DNA of 64,000 nt from Lantana camara (Eukaryota > Streptophyta > Magnoliopsida > Lamiales > Verbenaceae). This document shows, piece after piece, positions 1-10,531 of the stretch (its first letter is position 1; the number at the start of each line of letters is the position of its first letter). The DNA is taken from the NCBI GenBank assembly GCA_037501455.1, contig CM074865.1, positions 8,009,001 to 8,073,000 of the forward strand, given 5' to 3'. The notes under the pieces were generated by a model. That model did no database searches, was not told the DNA's origin, and saw only the letters and a program-made list of their open reading frames with translations. The position numbers and the translations under genes are program-made.

Positions 1-1
1 G

Positions 2-751
2 CAAGAGGATAAATCAGAGCTACAGTGCTCTCACTGTGGAAAACCCAGGCACACGAAAGAAGGTTGCTTCGAATTAATCGGATTTCCCGACTGGTGGGAA
101 GGGAACAAGAAGGAGAAAACTCGCGCAGCCGGTGGTGGGCCGCGGCGAGCGAACGCCGCCGTAGATCCTCAGAATCGCGGCTGGGCAACGGTGAATGGAG
201 GAGGCGATGCCGTCACAGGCGTCATCTACCCAAGAGACGCCGGTGTGACGGCGTCTGGAACAGCAGGAACAACGGGAGAACGGCGGGCCAACATCGCCGC
301 CGCAGCTGGAACATCCGCCGCCGCTGGAGCTTCAGCTTCCGCCCCACACACAGACATCATAGGAGGTAAAGGGTTTGAGTCAAATGACTCAAACCCTAGG
401 CTGTTTTTAGTTAAAAGCCCCCCTTTGTCCCTATTCACAAATCAGCCCCAATTATTTCATAATATGCAAAGTGGCCCCTCTATTCTTGACACCTCACAAA
501 ACAACCCTAGAAGATCATCACAATGGGTTTTTGATTGCGGGGCTACGGATACTATGACATATGACCCCTCTGATATACTTGAACCCACCACTCTGAAAAC
601 ATCTACTATTCAAACTGCTAATGGGGGTCTAATGGAAGTCAAGGGGGAAGGGACAATCCATATAACACCACGATTGAAATTGAGAAATTGCCTCTATGTT
701 CCGTCCTTGTCTTATAAATTGTTATCTCTAAGTCATGTAACAAGTGAATAA
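2..751 (+). pseudogene. Copia A gag C-terminus and aspartic protease fragment
   Basis: Frame 2 is open from the window edge to a TAA at 749-751. It begins with a CCHC zinc knuckle (CSHCGKPRHTKEGC, about 29-70) followed by GFPDWW, a typical end of Copia gag. A low-complexity Ala/Gly/Thr linker follows. The protease core reads WVFDCGATDTMT near 525-560, where the family normally has D-S/T-G-A; the Ser/Thr after the catalytic Asp is replaced by Cys. After the TAA the same frame continues with pre-integrase sequence, so the stop is a nonsense mutation and not the natural end of the polyprotein. Confidence 0.88.
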
Positions 752-1426
752 GATTGCGTGGTCCTGATATATCCTCGTTTTTGCCTGATACAGGACATTC
801 ATACGAAGGAGATAATTGGGCGTGGTACTGAGCGGGACGGACTGTATTACGTGGATGAGTTGGAACACCCCTCTCGAAGTCTCTTATCAAAGGGTACTGC
901 AGATACACAAGTTTGGCTTTGGCACAGGCGACTTGGACATCCCTCTGTTGGGTATCTGAGATTATTGTTTCCCTCACTTTTTCAGAATAATCAGCATTTA
1001 AATTTGTCATGTCAGACTTGTTCAATTGCAAAGAGTCATAGAACCACTTTTAAACCGATAAACACTCGGGTTGATTCTGTTTTTTCTTTAGTGCATTCGG
1101 ATGTTTGGGGACCGGCCCCGGTTACTAATAACAATCGGTTTCGTTATTTTGTGCTGTTTATTGATGATTTTTCCCGTATGACATGGATATACTTTCTTCA
1201 GCACAAATCAGAGGTCTGTGACACTTTTATAGCATTCTCTACCATGGTTCAAACTCAGCTCAACCGGAAAATCAAAGTACTCCGGTCAGACAATGGCCGA
1301 GAGTATGTTAACCAGCAAATGAAAGAATTCACAACCAAACAAGGTTTATCCACCAAACCACTTGCCCAAACACACCCCAACAGAATGGAGTTGCCGAACG
1401 AAAGAACAGAACCCTTCTCGAGATGA
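752..1426 (+). pseudogene. Copia A integrase region (frameshifted)
   Basis: The pre-integrase segment has GRGTERDGLYY, the HHCC finger (HRRLGHPS ... CQTCSIAKSH) and the core catalytic region (HSDVWGPAP, FIDDFSRMTWIYFL, LRSDNGREY). Near 1360-1380 the frame is lost: the expected QNGVAER block is readable only in the +1 frame, which is the frame of the following RT segment. This breaks the catalytic DDE region just before its last acidic residue. The frame is the same as that of the gag/protease part upstream. Confidence 0.88.
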
Positions 1427-3702
1427 CCCGAGCCCTGCTCACAGAATCAAAAGTCCCACAGCATTTCTGGCCCGAAGTAGTAGCCACTGCCACCTACCTC
1501 ACCAATAGACTACCCACAAAAATACTATCCCACCAAACACCTCTCTCTGTTTTCCAAACCCAAGCTGATATTCCACCATCCCTCACTATGCCACCACGGA
1601 TCTTTGGATGTTCCGTCTTTGTACATATTCCCAAAGCCGGAAGAACAAAACTAGACCCATGCGCCGTCAAGTGTGTCTTTGTTGGTTACGCCCCTCATCA
1701 GAAGGGGTACCGATGCTATAACCCCACCACTCGACGCCTTCATGTGACTATGGACTGCGAGTTCTTGGAAACAGAGTACTACTTTCATACCCAGCATCGA
1801 GCTCAGGGGGAGTGTCCGAGTGACTCTCTATGCTGGCTCAGTGACTCAGTTAACTCCGATAATGGTCTTCTTACTGACACTGGTCTTCTTCCTGATACTG
1901 GTCTTCTTCCATCCTCCGTCCCAGGCATCACCGAGCTCAGTACCACCACCAATTGTCCGCCTCCGCATGATGTCCAAGTTGAGGTAACCGTCTCGATGCC
2001 TTCTTCTTCAATTCCTGAATCCGTTGTTCTAGATACAGTTAACCCTGTCACAGGTGTTACAGAAGAAGATCACCAATATGTGCTGCCACAAAGAAGTACC
2101 AGGGGAGTTCCCCAACAAAGATATTCACCTGAACATAGACCACGGTCTTCTAGATACCCTGTGGGTAATATGGTAAAGGGAAACCTGTCTGAAAAGGCTA
2201 CAGCATTCTTATGTAATCTCTACAGGGAACAGATCCCACGAACGGCTCAAGAGGCCATGGAAATCGAGGAATGGAGGAAAGCTATGAGTGTAGAGATGGA
2301 TGCATTGGCAAAAAATAACACTTGGGAGAAGTGTGAACTACCCCAAGGCACGAGACCAGTAGGGTGCAAGTGGGTTTTCACTATCAAGTACAAAGCAGAT
2401 GGGATGGTGGAAAGATACAAGGCCCGTCTCGTTGCAAAGGGGTACACCCAGACCTATGGGATCGACTACTCTGAGACGTTCTCTCCAGTAGCAAAACTTG
2501 ATACGGTGCGGGTTCTTCTCTCAGTGGCAGCTAACCAGGATTGGCCATTACATCAGTTCGATGTAAAGAATGCGTTCCTGCACGGGGAACTGACAGACGA
2601 GGTATATATGGAGGCTCCTCCAGGCTTCTCAGATAATTTCGGAACAAATGAGGTCTGCAGGTTAAAAAAGGCATTGTATGGGCTTAAACAATCCCCGCGT
2701 GCGTGGTTCGGAAGGTTCACTGTAGCTATGAGAAAGTACGGATACAGACAAAACAACTCAGATCACACCCTATTTCTAAAGAACCGGGAAGGCATGATAA
2801 CTTGTCTGATCATCTATGTGGATGATATGATCATCACCGGAAGTGATAAGGAGGAAATAGAGCAGCTTAAAGAGAATTTGTTCAAGGAATTTGAGATGAA
2901 GGATCTAGGGGGTCTGAAATACTTCTTAGTGATAGCAGAGACCGGGCTACTAGACTGCAAACCAGTGGATACTCCAATTCAGATAAACCACCGACTCAGG
3001 ATAAATGAGGATGGAAAGCTAGTGGAAAGAGAACGATATCAGCGGTTGGTTGGGAAACTGATTTACCTATCCCACACTAGGCTGGACATCGCTTATGCTG
3101 TAGGAATAGTCAGTCAATTCATGCACCAACCTCAGAAGGCCCATATGGAAGCAGTGATAAGGATAATTAGGTACTTAAAAGGCTCCATAGGGAGTGGGAT
3201 CATGTTTGGCAGGCATGGACACTTGAAGATTGAGGCTTACACTGACGCTGATTGGGCTGGCAACCCGAATAACAGACGGTCCACCTCAGGATTCTTTACT
3301 CTTGTCGGAGGAAATGTGGTAACATGGAGGAGTAAGAAGCAGAAAGTCGTAGCTCTTTCCAGCGCCGAAGCAGAATTCAGGGGGATTGCAAAGGCTGTAA
3401 CCGAAATCATCTGGCTAAGGAAACTAATGGCAGAAATTGGGATGACTCCAGAAGAGCCCGGGCGGTTAAAATGTGACAATAAGGCTGCAATCAGTATTTC
3501 TGAGAACCCTGTGCAGCATGATAGAACTAAGCATGTGGAAGTTGATAGGCACTTCATAAAGGAGAAGATTGAAGATGGCACCATTGAGCTTCCGTTCGTA
3601 AGGTCTGAAGACCAGCTAGCTGACATTCTCACAAAAGCTGTTACCGAGCACATATTCAAGAAAACTTTGGACAAGCTAAGAATCGGGAATCCGATTACAT
3701 AG
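1423..3702 (+). pseudogene. Copia A reverse transcriptase and RNase H
   Basis: The frame is open for 759 codons. The first 100 residues are the integrase C-terminus (HFWPEVVATATYLTNRLP; VFVGYAPHQKGYRCYNP). RT runs from about residue 290, with the WVF-K, ARLVAKG and DVKNAFLHGEL blocks and the catalytic IYVDDMI near residue 465. RNase H has AYTDADWAGN, ALSSAEAEF and the KHVEVDRHFIKEKI/LADILTKA end block. Between LGGLKYFL and ETGLLDCKPVDTP (2920-2950) about 30 residues usual for Copia RT are missing in frame. The natural stop at 3700-3702 lies just before the polypurine tract. Confidence 0.9.
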
Positions 3703-3703
3703 C

Positions 3704-3714
3704 TTGAGGGGGAG
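3704..3714 (+). promoter_or_regulatory. Polypurine tract of Copia A
   Basis: TTGAGGGGGAG directly precedes the TG of the 3' LTR, the expected site for plus-strand DNA priming in Copia elements. Confidence 0.8.
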
Positions 3715-3874
3715 TGTTAGGAAATAGACTGTAACTTAGGAGGGTTTTCCTTTTATATGAGATACCCTAATCCCTGACTTGTAGGGATTATTAGGTTAAA
3801 TATTTCTCTCCTTGTACTGAGTTGGAATGACAAAGAATACAATTCCCATCTTTTCTTCTTTACGTGCCTTAACA
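3715..3874 (+). repeat. 3' LTR of Copia A (160 bp)
   Basis: It starts TGTTAGGAAATAG after the polypurine tract and ends CTTAACA (TG...CA, with matching TGTTA/TAACA ends). The next bases, CAATT, equal 11250-11254 in the intact element B LTR, so CAATT is the likely right-hand target duplication. The partner LTR is outside the window. Confidence 0.8.
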
Positions 3875-4267
3875 CAATTTATTTTTCATGGATATCTACA
3901 CGGAGGAGTAAAATGCGAAATTATTCTAGATCGAGAAATTAGTGAATAATTTAATTAATTTTAGAGTGCAACAATATTCATTTAGTGGAATTAAATATTG
4001 TTAAACGGTAATTAATTATTATCATGGGATGATAATATATTAACCCGTTTGGAGCTAAAATTAATTAGTCCTGCAGGTCCCCCTGCAAGCCCCAATTTAA
4101 AACCCAAAGAGAAAATATTAAAAGGAGAAAGAGAAATGAATTTTTCAAAATGTTTGAAAATAGCTAAGGGATTTATTTTAAGAAAATAAATCAAGTTCCA
4201 AAGAGTTGGAAATGCCCGAAATTTTATTTTGGAGAAAATAAAATTTTAGATTAAAAAAAAAAAAATC

Positions 4268-4315
4268 TGACGTGGCAAGGGGATGACGTGGCAGCTGACG
4301 TGGCGTACCACGTCA
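4268..4315 (+). promoter_or_regulatory. Cluster of ACGT-core (bZIP type) motifs in LTR B
   Basis: TGACGTGGC occurs at 4268, 4284 and 4296 and in inverted form (CCACGTCA) at 4308, within 48 bp. Further G-boxes (CACGTG) lie near 4503 and 4527. The same array is present in the other LTR at 11645-11692. The cores match the general ACGT sites bound by plant bZIP factors; an enhancer role is inferred. Confidence 0.5.
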
Positions 4316-4797
4316 GCAGTACGGGCCCCAGAAGGCGCTGACAGAGCGCCGCGTGGCGTGCCATGTGGATGGCCGAGATTTCACCACGTCGCAGACCACG
4401 GACGGCCAAGATGCGACCGGGTCGGGTCACAAACCGGGTCGGCCAACGGGTCGGGGTACGGGTCAACGGGCCGGACCAGCGGATAGGGTTGAACTGGACC
4501 GGACACGTGGCATCACCAGGATCGGCCACGTGTCGAACCGGTTCGGGCGGACCGGACCAAGGCCAAGAAACCCTAGGCCGCGAGTGCATGACGCGCGCCG
4601 CCTTTAGGCGGCGCGTGAGGGCGCGTGAGGGGTCGGATTGCCGCGTTCTCGGCGGCGTTGGACTCGTGGTGGAGAGACCTTCGACGTGGTCACCTCGGTT
4701 TACGTGTCCAAGTGGTACACGCAAGTGGGGATGTGAAATGACCTTTTTGCCCTTACTTTTGTGCGTAAAATGACCGTTTTGCCCTCGGGTTTTTGCC

Positions 4798-4805
4798 TAT
4801 AAATA
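4798..4805 (+). promoter_or_regulatory. TATA box of LTR B (5' copy)
   Basis: TATAAATA lies about 60 bp after the GC-rich island; the copy in the 3' LTR is at 12163-12170. Transcription of B would start about 30 bp downstream. Confidence 0.6.
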
Positions 4806-5421
4806 GGCTGACCCCCTCCCTCATTTCTCATTCAACTTTGGGAGGTGGTTTTGGCTAGTTCTTAGCTTTGAAACCATATCCCTTTTTCTCCTAGTTAATT
4901 CCGATTTGTGTTGGAATTAATTTTAATTAGTTGTTTGTATAAAACGCCTAATTTCGGGAGAATAAACCCTGAAAAGGGTGTTCTAGTTTAAAGTTTTATT
5001 TTCTCTAAGTATTTAGAGAAATACTTTCGGAGCCCACACTCCGAGGGTGTCCCTGGGGTTATTGCAGGGAAGCTCTGCCGGTTTCACGAGCAGATCGGGT
5101 ATCGGGTTCTCAGGAGGTGAATTCGAGGAGCTGGAAAAATGCCGTTAGATAGCCATGTTTGCAGTACGGTAATATCTTTCAGTTATTTTATTTTAAGCAT
5201 GATAAATTATGTGCTCTTAAGTGTTAATTGCATGTTAGATATTTATCTGCTTAAGTGATTTAAAATTAATTATCAATTGCATGTATATACTTGAGTAGAT
5301 CCGGCTAAGTCTTCCGCTTTGTATTAAAATGTTTTAGAAATATTTTAATACTTTTATTATAATTAAAAATTTTAAAATGAGGTCCCGGACCGCTACTGTT
5401 CTGGGCCCACCTCCCAGCAAC

Positions 5422-5433
5422 TGGTATCATAGC
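5422..5433 (+). promoter_or_regulatory. Primer-binding-site-like sequence 1 of Copia B
   Basis: TGGTATCATAGC begins 3 nt after the LTR end. It differs by one base from the initiator tRNA-Met complement TGGTATCAGAGC and is embedded in CAGCAACTGGTATCA, which recurs at 5612. Confidence 0.6.
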
Positions 5434-5618
5434 TAGTTTGAGTAACCCGTAAGGGGCTCTATCGTAGAGGGGGTTCTCGCAGTGTGACCTGTGACGAAGT
5501 ATTGACTCTTACCCCTTGCGGTCCCGCTGGTAAGGTTGGTTGTGTGGAGACGCACACCGTAAAACTAGTTCGTGAGGTATCTTTGCTGGTCACCCTATGA
5601 GATAGGAACGGCAGCAAC

Positions 5619-5630
5619 TGGTATCAGAGC
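5619..5630 (+). promoter_or_regulatory. Primer-binding-site-like sequence 2 of Copia B
   Basis: TGGTATCAGAGC is an exact initiator tRNA-Met complement, about 200 bp inside the LTR end. It sits in the same CAGCAACTGGTATCA context as site 1, suggesting a local duplication of the LTR/PBS junction. Confidence 0.5.
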
Positions 5631-8600
5631 CGTGCTCTAGATATATACATGCATTGATATGATGCATGCGATGCATAATTTTAAATCTGTTATTGTGCAC
5701 GTAAATTCTGTCAAAGGAGGCTGGTTTTTAAGTGGGACCGTTGTGACCCCTCCAGTGTTTCCTGGGAATTTACGTGGAATGGTAATTTTCTGGGAATCGA
5801 TTTCAATAATCTTCCTGGTTAATTACCGAATCAGTAAACATGATTTAAATTATGAGATAATTTATTTATAACATGTTTACTTTATGCTATTTATTTTAAG
5901 CATGATAATTATGTGATAATTATACCAGCATGCTTAATTGATTTAATTTATGGCATAATTATTTTGTGTCATTTAAAATTTTAAGCATGATAATTATGTG
6001 ATAATTATATGAAAGCATGCTTAATTATTTTATTTTATGGCATGATCATGATAATATGAGATATTATGTTATTTACAATTGTGTATATTTTATTTAATAT
6101 GATTAAATAATAATGTTTAATAGAGATTGAACGAGATGCATAATTGAACTAATATTTTTCGGCCTAATTAATAAATTGTTATTAAAGCCTTAAAATATTA
6201 TTATTGGGATTTTAAATATGATTTAGTAATCCTAGTGGGAGGGTATTAATTAGATTAATTGCTTCCAACAATAAGACGCCAAAAGTGATTATTAAATAAT
6301 CAAAAGATAATCCACACCTTTTAAAATTCAAGTGGGAGCGAGATGAAAAGAGTTGAATTCTCACGGCCTCCATTACCCGTCTATAGTATAGTGGATGTAT
6401 ACTACTCCCTTCGGCGGGTATACATTCGTGGTATACAAGATTAGACTTCTACGGATAGAATGAAATACGGGAAAATCAGCTCGACCACGCCTCCGTGGAG
6501 TGTCTTGACCTACTCGTACGGACTTCTAGGTAATGGTGCACACTTGACTAAGTAATGTATTAACCTCCCTTCGGAGCTATGTTACATTTACTTAGAGGCC
6601 AAGGGTTGACGTGGTGGATTGACATTGTTTGGTAAGAGTTACCTAGACGACATGTTAATTAAGAATAGTTCTTGCTTTTCTAAGCGGTTTTCGACCTCTC
6701 CTCCGGGGAGTCAACTGCAGTTAGTTAAGTCACCATTGCGTAAATCAAAATGCTTACGTGTATTTCATTTATCGGTCGGACGCAGAAGAAAGTGAAATAC
6801 ATAATCATAACTTGCTTTTATTTATTTATTTCAGTTTTATAATTACGATCTCTCTTAGCCCACTCCATACTACATGTCTATAATAAGGGAATAGGCTAGT
6901 AAGGGTTCAACTATGCTGATTAGGAAATGAATCTTGACATCGTGTTGAGACACGAAAGTTTACGTACTCACTGAATCTTATCCGAAAATTTCGAAAACTG
7001 CAACCAGTCAGGATTAGAAAGATGTTTATTCTAAATGGATCAAGTATGATGACCTGGCTAGTCTTATATCCTGACATCTGTCTTAAAAGTTCTTGAGCAT
7101 CAGACGCATGAGATGTCCACTGATAAGAACATGTGTTGAAGACAGAGTCGTACGAAGGTACGAGCCATGAAAACGGTTGTCAGTTAAAGATGTTTGAAGG
7201 ATCACTATTTCAGAATCATATTATGAATATGATAGCTAATCTGAACGAAGATTGAAAGCCTCTGTGCTTAAAGAGACAATCTTAATAGATAGGATACGAT
7301 CCTATACTCTCTGCCTAAGTCATTTGAACGTTCAAGAATAATTTTAAATAAATTTTTTTAAAACCAATGAACGATCTCAATATGGCAAAAAGGGTGATAT
7401 AGACTAAGGGAAAAAGTTATCTTTAACCAGACATCAATATCCACGGCCTAGAAAGCCAGTAAGTGGAAGAAAGAAAAGGAAAAGTTCCCAATCTAAGGTT
7501 CAGAAATAGAAAGTCAAATCCGACAATGGAAAAGTGTTTCTATTTCGGTGGTAACGGGTATTGGAAAAGGAAATTATCTAAAATACTTAGTCTGTCTGTT
7601 TGTTACGCCATTTAGATAAGATATGAAGATATCTTACTCGTTGAAAATATGTTTAGTTGAAAATTCACCGGACTCCTGGTGTGTGAACTTGAGACCAACT
7701 AACCATATTTGCAATTCGTTGCGAAGATTCAAACTAACCAGGAAGTTTGAAAAACGGCTAACACACAACTACTGCTCGGGGATAATACAAGTATAATTGT
7801 ATTAGCAGTAAGGACAATAAAGTTGTATTTTGGCAATAAAGTTTTTTTTTATATTATACGTGCCATATATACATAAATCTGATTTTTGTAAGTTATTTGA
7901 TAACTAGGGGTTTAACTGTTTGTTTTGAACAAAGGGTTACCGTTTAGCAAAATAAAAGGTTTATTTACTCTGGCACAATAAAAGATGGTCTTTTATACCT
8001 CAATGAAAAACCTATTTTAAGTTTAACATTAAGGAGCTTAACTTACCATCTAAGAGGAAAAGTCCTACGTGGCACCTATCTATTGGTCAATTGAATCTGA
8101 ATAGGATCCAAAGACTGATTGTTGAGTCTTATTGACTTGAAAACAGTATCAATCTACGAATCCTATTAAGAAAGTTAAAATGACCAAGAAGCCTTTTTGA
8201 GACAAAGGGTATTAAGCCATGAACTTGTTTGAGTTAGTTCATATGAATGTAAGATATTATGAATGTTCAAGCAAGAGAAAGTTTTTGCGTACTTCATCAT
8301 TCATTTGAATGATTACTCTAGATACAGATATGTTTATTTGATTAGACTTAAGTCTATATCTTTGAAGAGTTCAAGAAATATAAGACTGAAGTCAAAGAAT
8401 CAAATTAGAAAACATATCGAGGCACTTCGATTAGATCGAAGTAGTGATAAGTATCTATGTTCATAGTTAAATAGAATTTCTCAATTGAGATTAGATCTCA
8501 ACTATATATATGAGATACGTCTTAGCAAAGATGTATTGCAGAAAGGAGAAATAGAACTCTGATAATGATGGTAAGGTTCATGAAGAGTCATGCTACCCTA

Positions 8601-10515
8601 TGAATTTCGTTTTGGGGTCTTGCACACAAAACGACAAACCTAGTTCTATCTAAGTCAGTTCCTAAAACACTGATGGATCTGTAGCTAGGGTGAAAACCCT
8701 GTATCTCTTATCTTCGGATTTAAGATAACCTGACCCATGTGTTAAGGATGGATCCTGACAAGTTAGAACAAAGAACAAAGGTTTACTTGTTCTAAGGTTA
8801 TCCTAGAAGAACGAGAGGTGGTATATTTTGTAATTTGAGAAATCACAAAAGATGTTTGTGAATGTTTCAAAGATAATTACATAGATAACTACAGAGGATG
8901 GAAGCAAAGTAGTGTTAAAAGAAATAACAGTATTAGATACTGATTTCCATAAACCCGTGATGACTGAAAATGTATTGGATACATGTGATGTACCAAATAC
9001 AACATGTGATGTAGAGACGTGTACACGAGAGCATCATTGTAGTGGGAGGATTGTCAGGACACCTGACAAGATACCTAAAGATTAACCCAAGTGGTTGAAT
9101 CTAACGTATCTGATCCCGTCACGTGTAATGAAGCTGTGGATGATATAGACGTTGACCGTTTGGTCAATATCCATGGAATCTAAGTTAGAATCTCTGTATT
9201 CTAACAAAGTCTTGAGCTTGTGAAGGCGCCTGAAGGCATTAAACCCATTGGATAAAATTGGGTTTTACAAGACGATAAAAGGAGAAATGGATAAAAGTAG
9301 AGACTTTAAAGCAAAGCTTATGGCAAGGGATTTTACCAGAAAGAAGAAATCATTTATGAGATCTTCTCGTCTGTAACAGTGCTTAAGTCCATTATCCTCT
9401 CCATTTTATCTCATTATCGATTATGAGATTAGATAAATGGATGTAAAGACTATGTTCTTGAACGGGTAATTTCAAGAAGAAGAGATACATGGTACAACCT
9501 GAAGGCTTCACAGTCAGAAATCAGGTGCATATAATGCAAGCTTAATAGATCGATTTATGATCTTAAGCAAGCGTCTAGATCATGGAGCATCAGAATTATA
9601 AGGCAATTTAGATTCTTTGGATTTGTATAATTGCCTGATGAACCATGAAGTGTACAAAATGACATCATGATAGCGTTGTAACATTTTCACTTTGTACGTA
9701 ATTAAAATTCTGCTCATTGGGAATGATGCAAGAATTTTGTCAGTGGTTAAGATTCCGACGTCAAATCATTTTGACAAGAAAAGACCTATGTGAGACCAAT
9801 AATATTCCAAGGATCAGACTTTTGTCGTGATTATAGGAATAAGGAGATTGGTTTATCACAAGAAGCATATATAGATAAGATGCTGGCAAGGTATAATATG
9901 ACAAATTCCAAGAAAAGGTTAATTACCTTTTAGACATGGAATTTATCTATCTTGGGATCAGTGTCCTAAGACAACTGAAGAGATAGAAGACATGATTAGA
10001 GTTCCGCAGCAGAAGCTTTATGTATGTCATATTATGTATAAGGCCAACCGTCTATTATATATATAAGTCTAAGTCAGCAGATATTAGTCAAACCCTAGAA
10101 TCTGATACTGGGTAGTAGTGAAAGCATATATTAGAGTACTTGAGAAGAACTTGAGATTATATGCTTGTCTACAACAGTGGTGAGCTCATTTCAATAGAGT
10201 ACACAGAGTCGGATTTACAATCTGATTTGTATTCTAGTTGTTTGACATTAGAATACGTGTTTACTCTAGAAAAAGCAACCGTTAATTGGAGGATGTTAAG
10301 CAGACTTGCATTGCTTACACCGCCATGAAAGTCAAATACATGGTAGCTTGAGAAGTAACCAATTAGATGTATTGGATTCATGATTTCCTAGTTGTTGGCT
10401 CGGAGAAAAGTCTAATAGATTCCCTCACTAAAAGTATTGGCGCGAATGAGTGCAAAACAAGTTTTGACACTCATGTGGGAAGAATAAGACTTAGATGTGT
10501 GGCCAAATTGAATTT

Positions 10516-10530
10516 AGGGCAAGTGGGAGA
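10516..10530 (+). promoter_or_regulatory. Polypurine tract of Copia B
   Basis: AGGGCAAGTGGGAGA directly precedes the TGTTGGGAATAG start of the 3' LTR. Confidence 0.75.
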
Positions 10531-10531
10531 T

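Larger units (their letters stand above)
1..3874 (+). mobile_element. Copia LTR retrotransposon A, 5'-truncated by window edge
   Basis: Order of domains is gag zinc knuckle, protease, integrase, RT, RNase H, polypurine tract and 3' LTR, which is the Ty1/Copia order. The 5' LTR and most of gag lie outside the window. It is a dead copy: one in-frame stop (749-751), one frameshift in integrase (about 1360-1380), a protease active-site change and an internal RT deletion. The DNA following its 3' LTR matches the middle of the element B LTR, so A is inserted into B. Confidence 0.93.
3875..5419 (+). repeat. 5' LTR of Copia B (3' two thirds)
   Basis: It aligns end to end with 11250-12784 with scattered substitutions and a 12-bp indel near 4441-4452. 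It ends CCCAGCA. It holds a GC-rich island (about 4260-4740), a TATA box at 4798 and a transcribed leader-like section. Reading frames over 100 codons in the GC-rich island on both strands are not conserved domains and I do not call them genes. Confidence 0.88.
5420..10531 (+). pseudogene. Decayed Copia B internal region (gag-pol remnants)
   Basis: No long frame survives, but Copia pieces are legible in order. Integrase core at 8263-8466 (YFI...NDYSRYRYVYLIR). Integrase C-terminal region around 8620-8700. RT start near 9220-9340 (EAPEGIKPIG; FKAKLMARDF). DVKTMFLNG near 9440 and EEIHG just after. GLKQASRSW-like text near 9550-9590. RNase H/end block near 10150-10450. Stops and frameshifts are frequent throughout. 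5631-8260 would be gag and protease, but I cannot read them with confidence. Confidence 0.8.

Noticed and set aside
4251..4773. Frames of 130-160 codons on both strands in LTR B, also in the other LTR (11553-12138)
   Set aside because: They lie in the GC-rich part of an LTR, where stops are rare by composition. They have no domain, and frames on the two strands are open at once.
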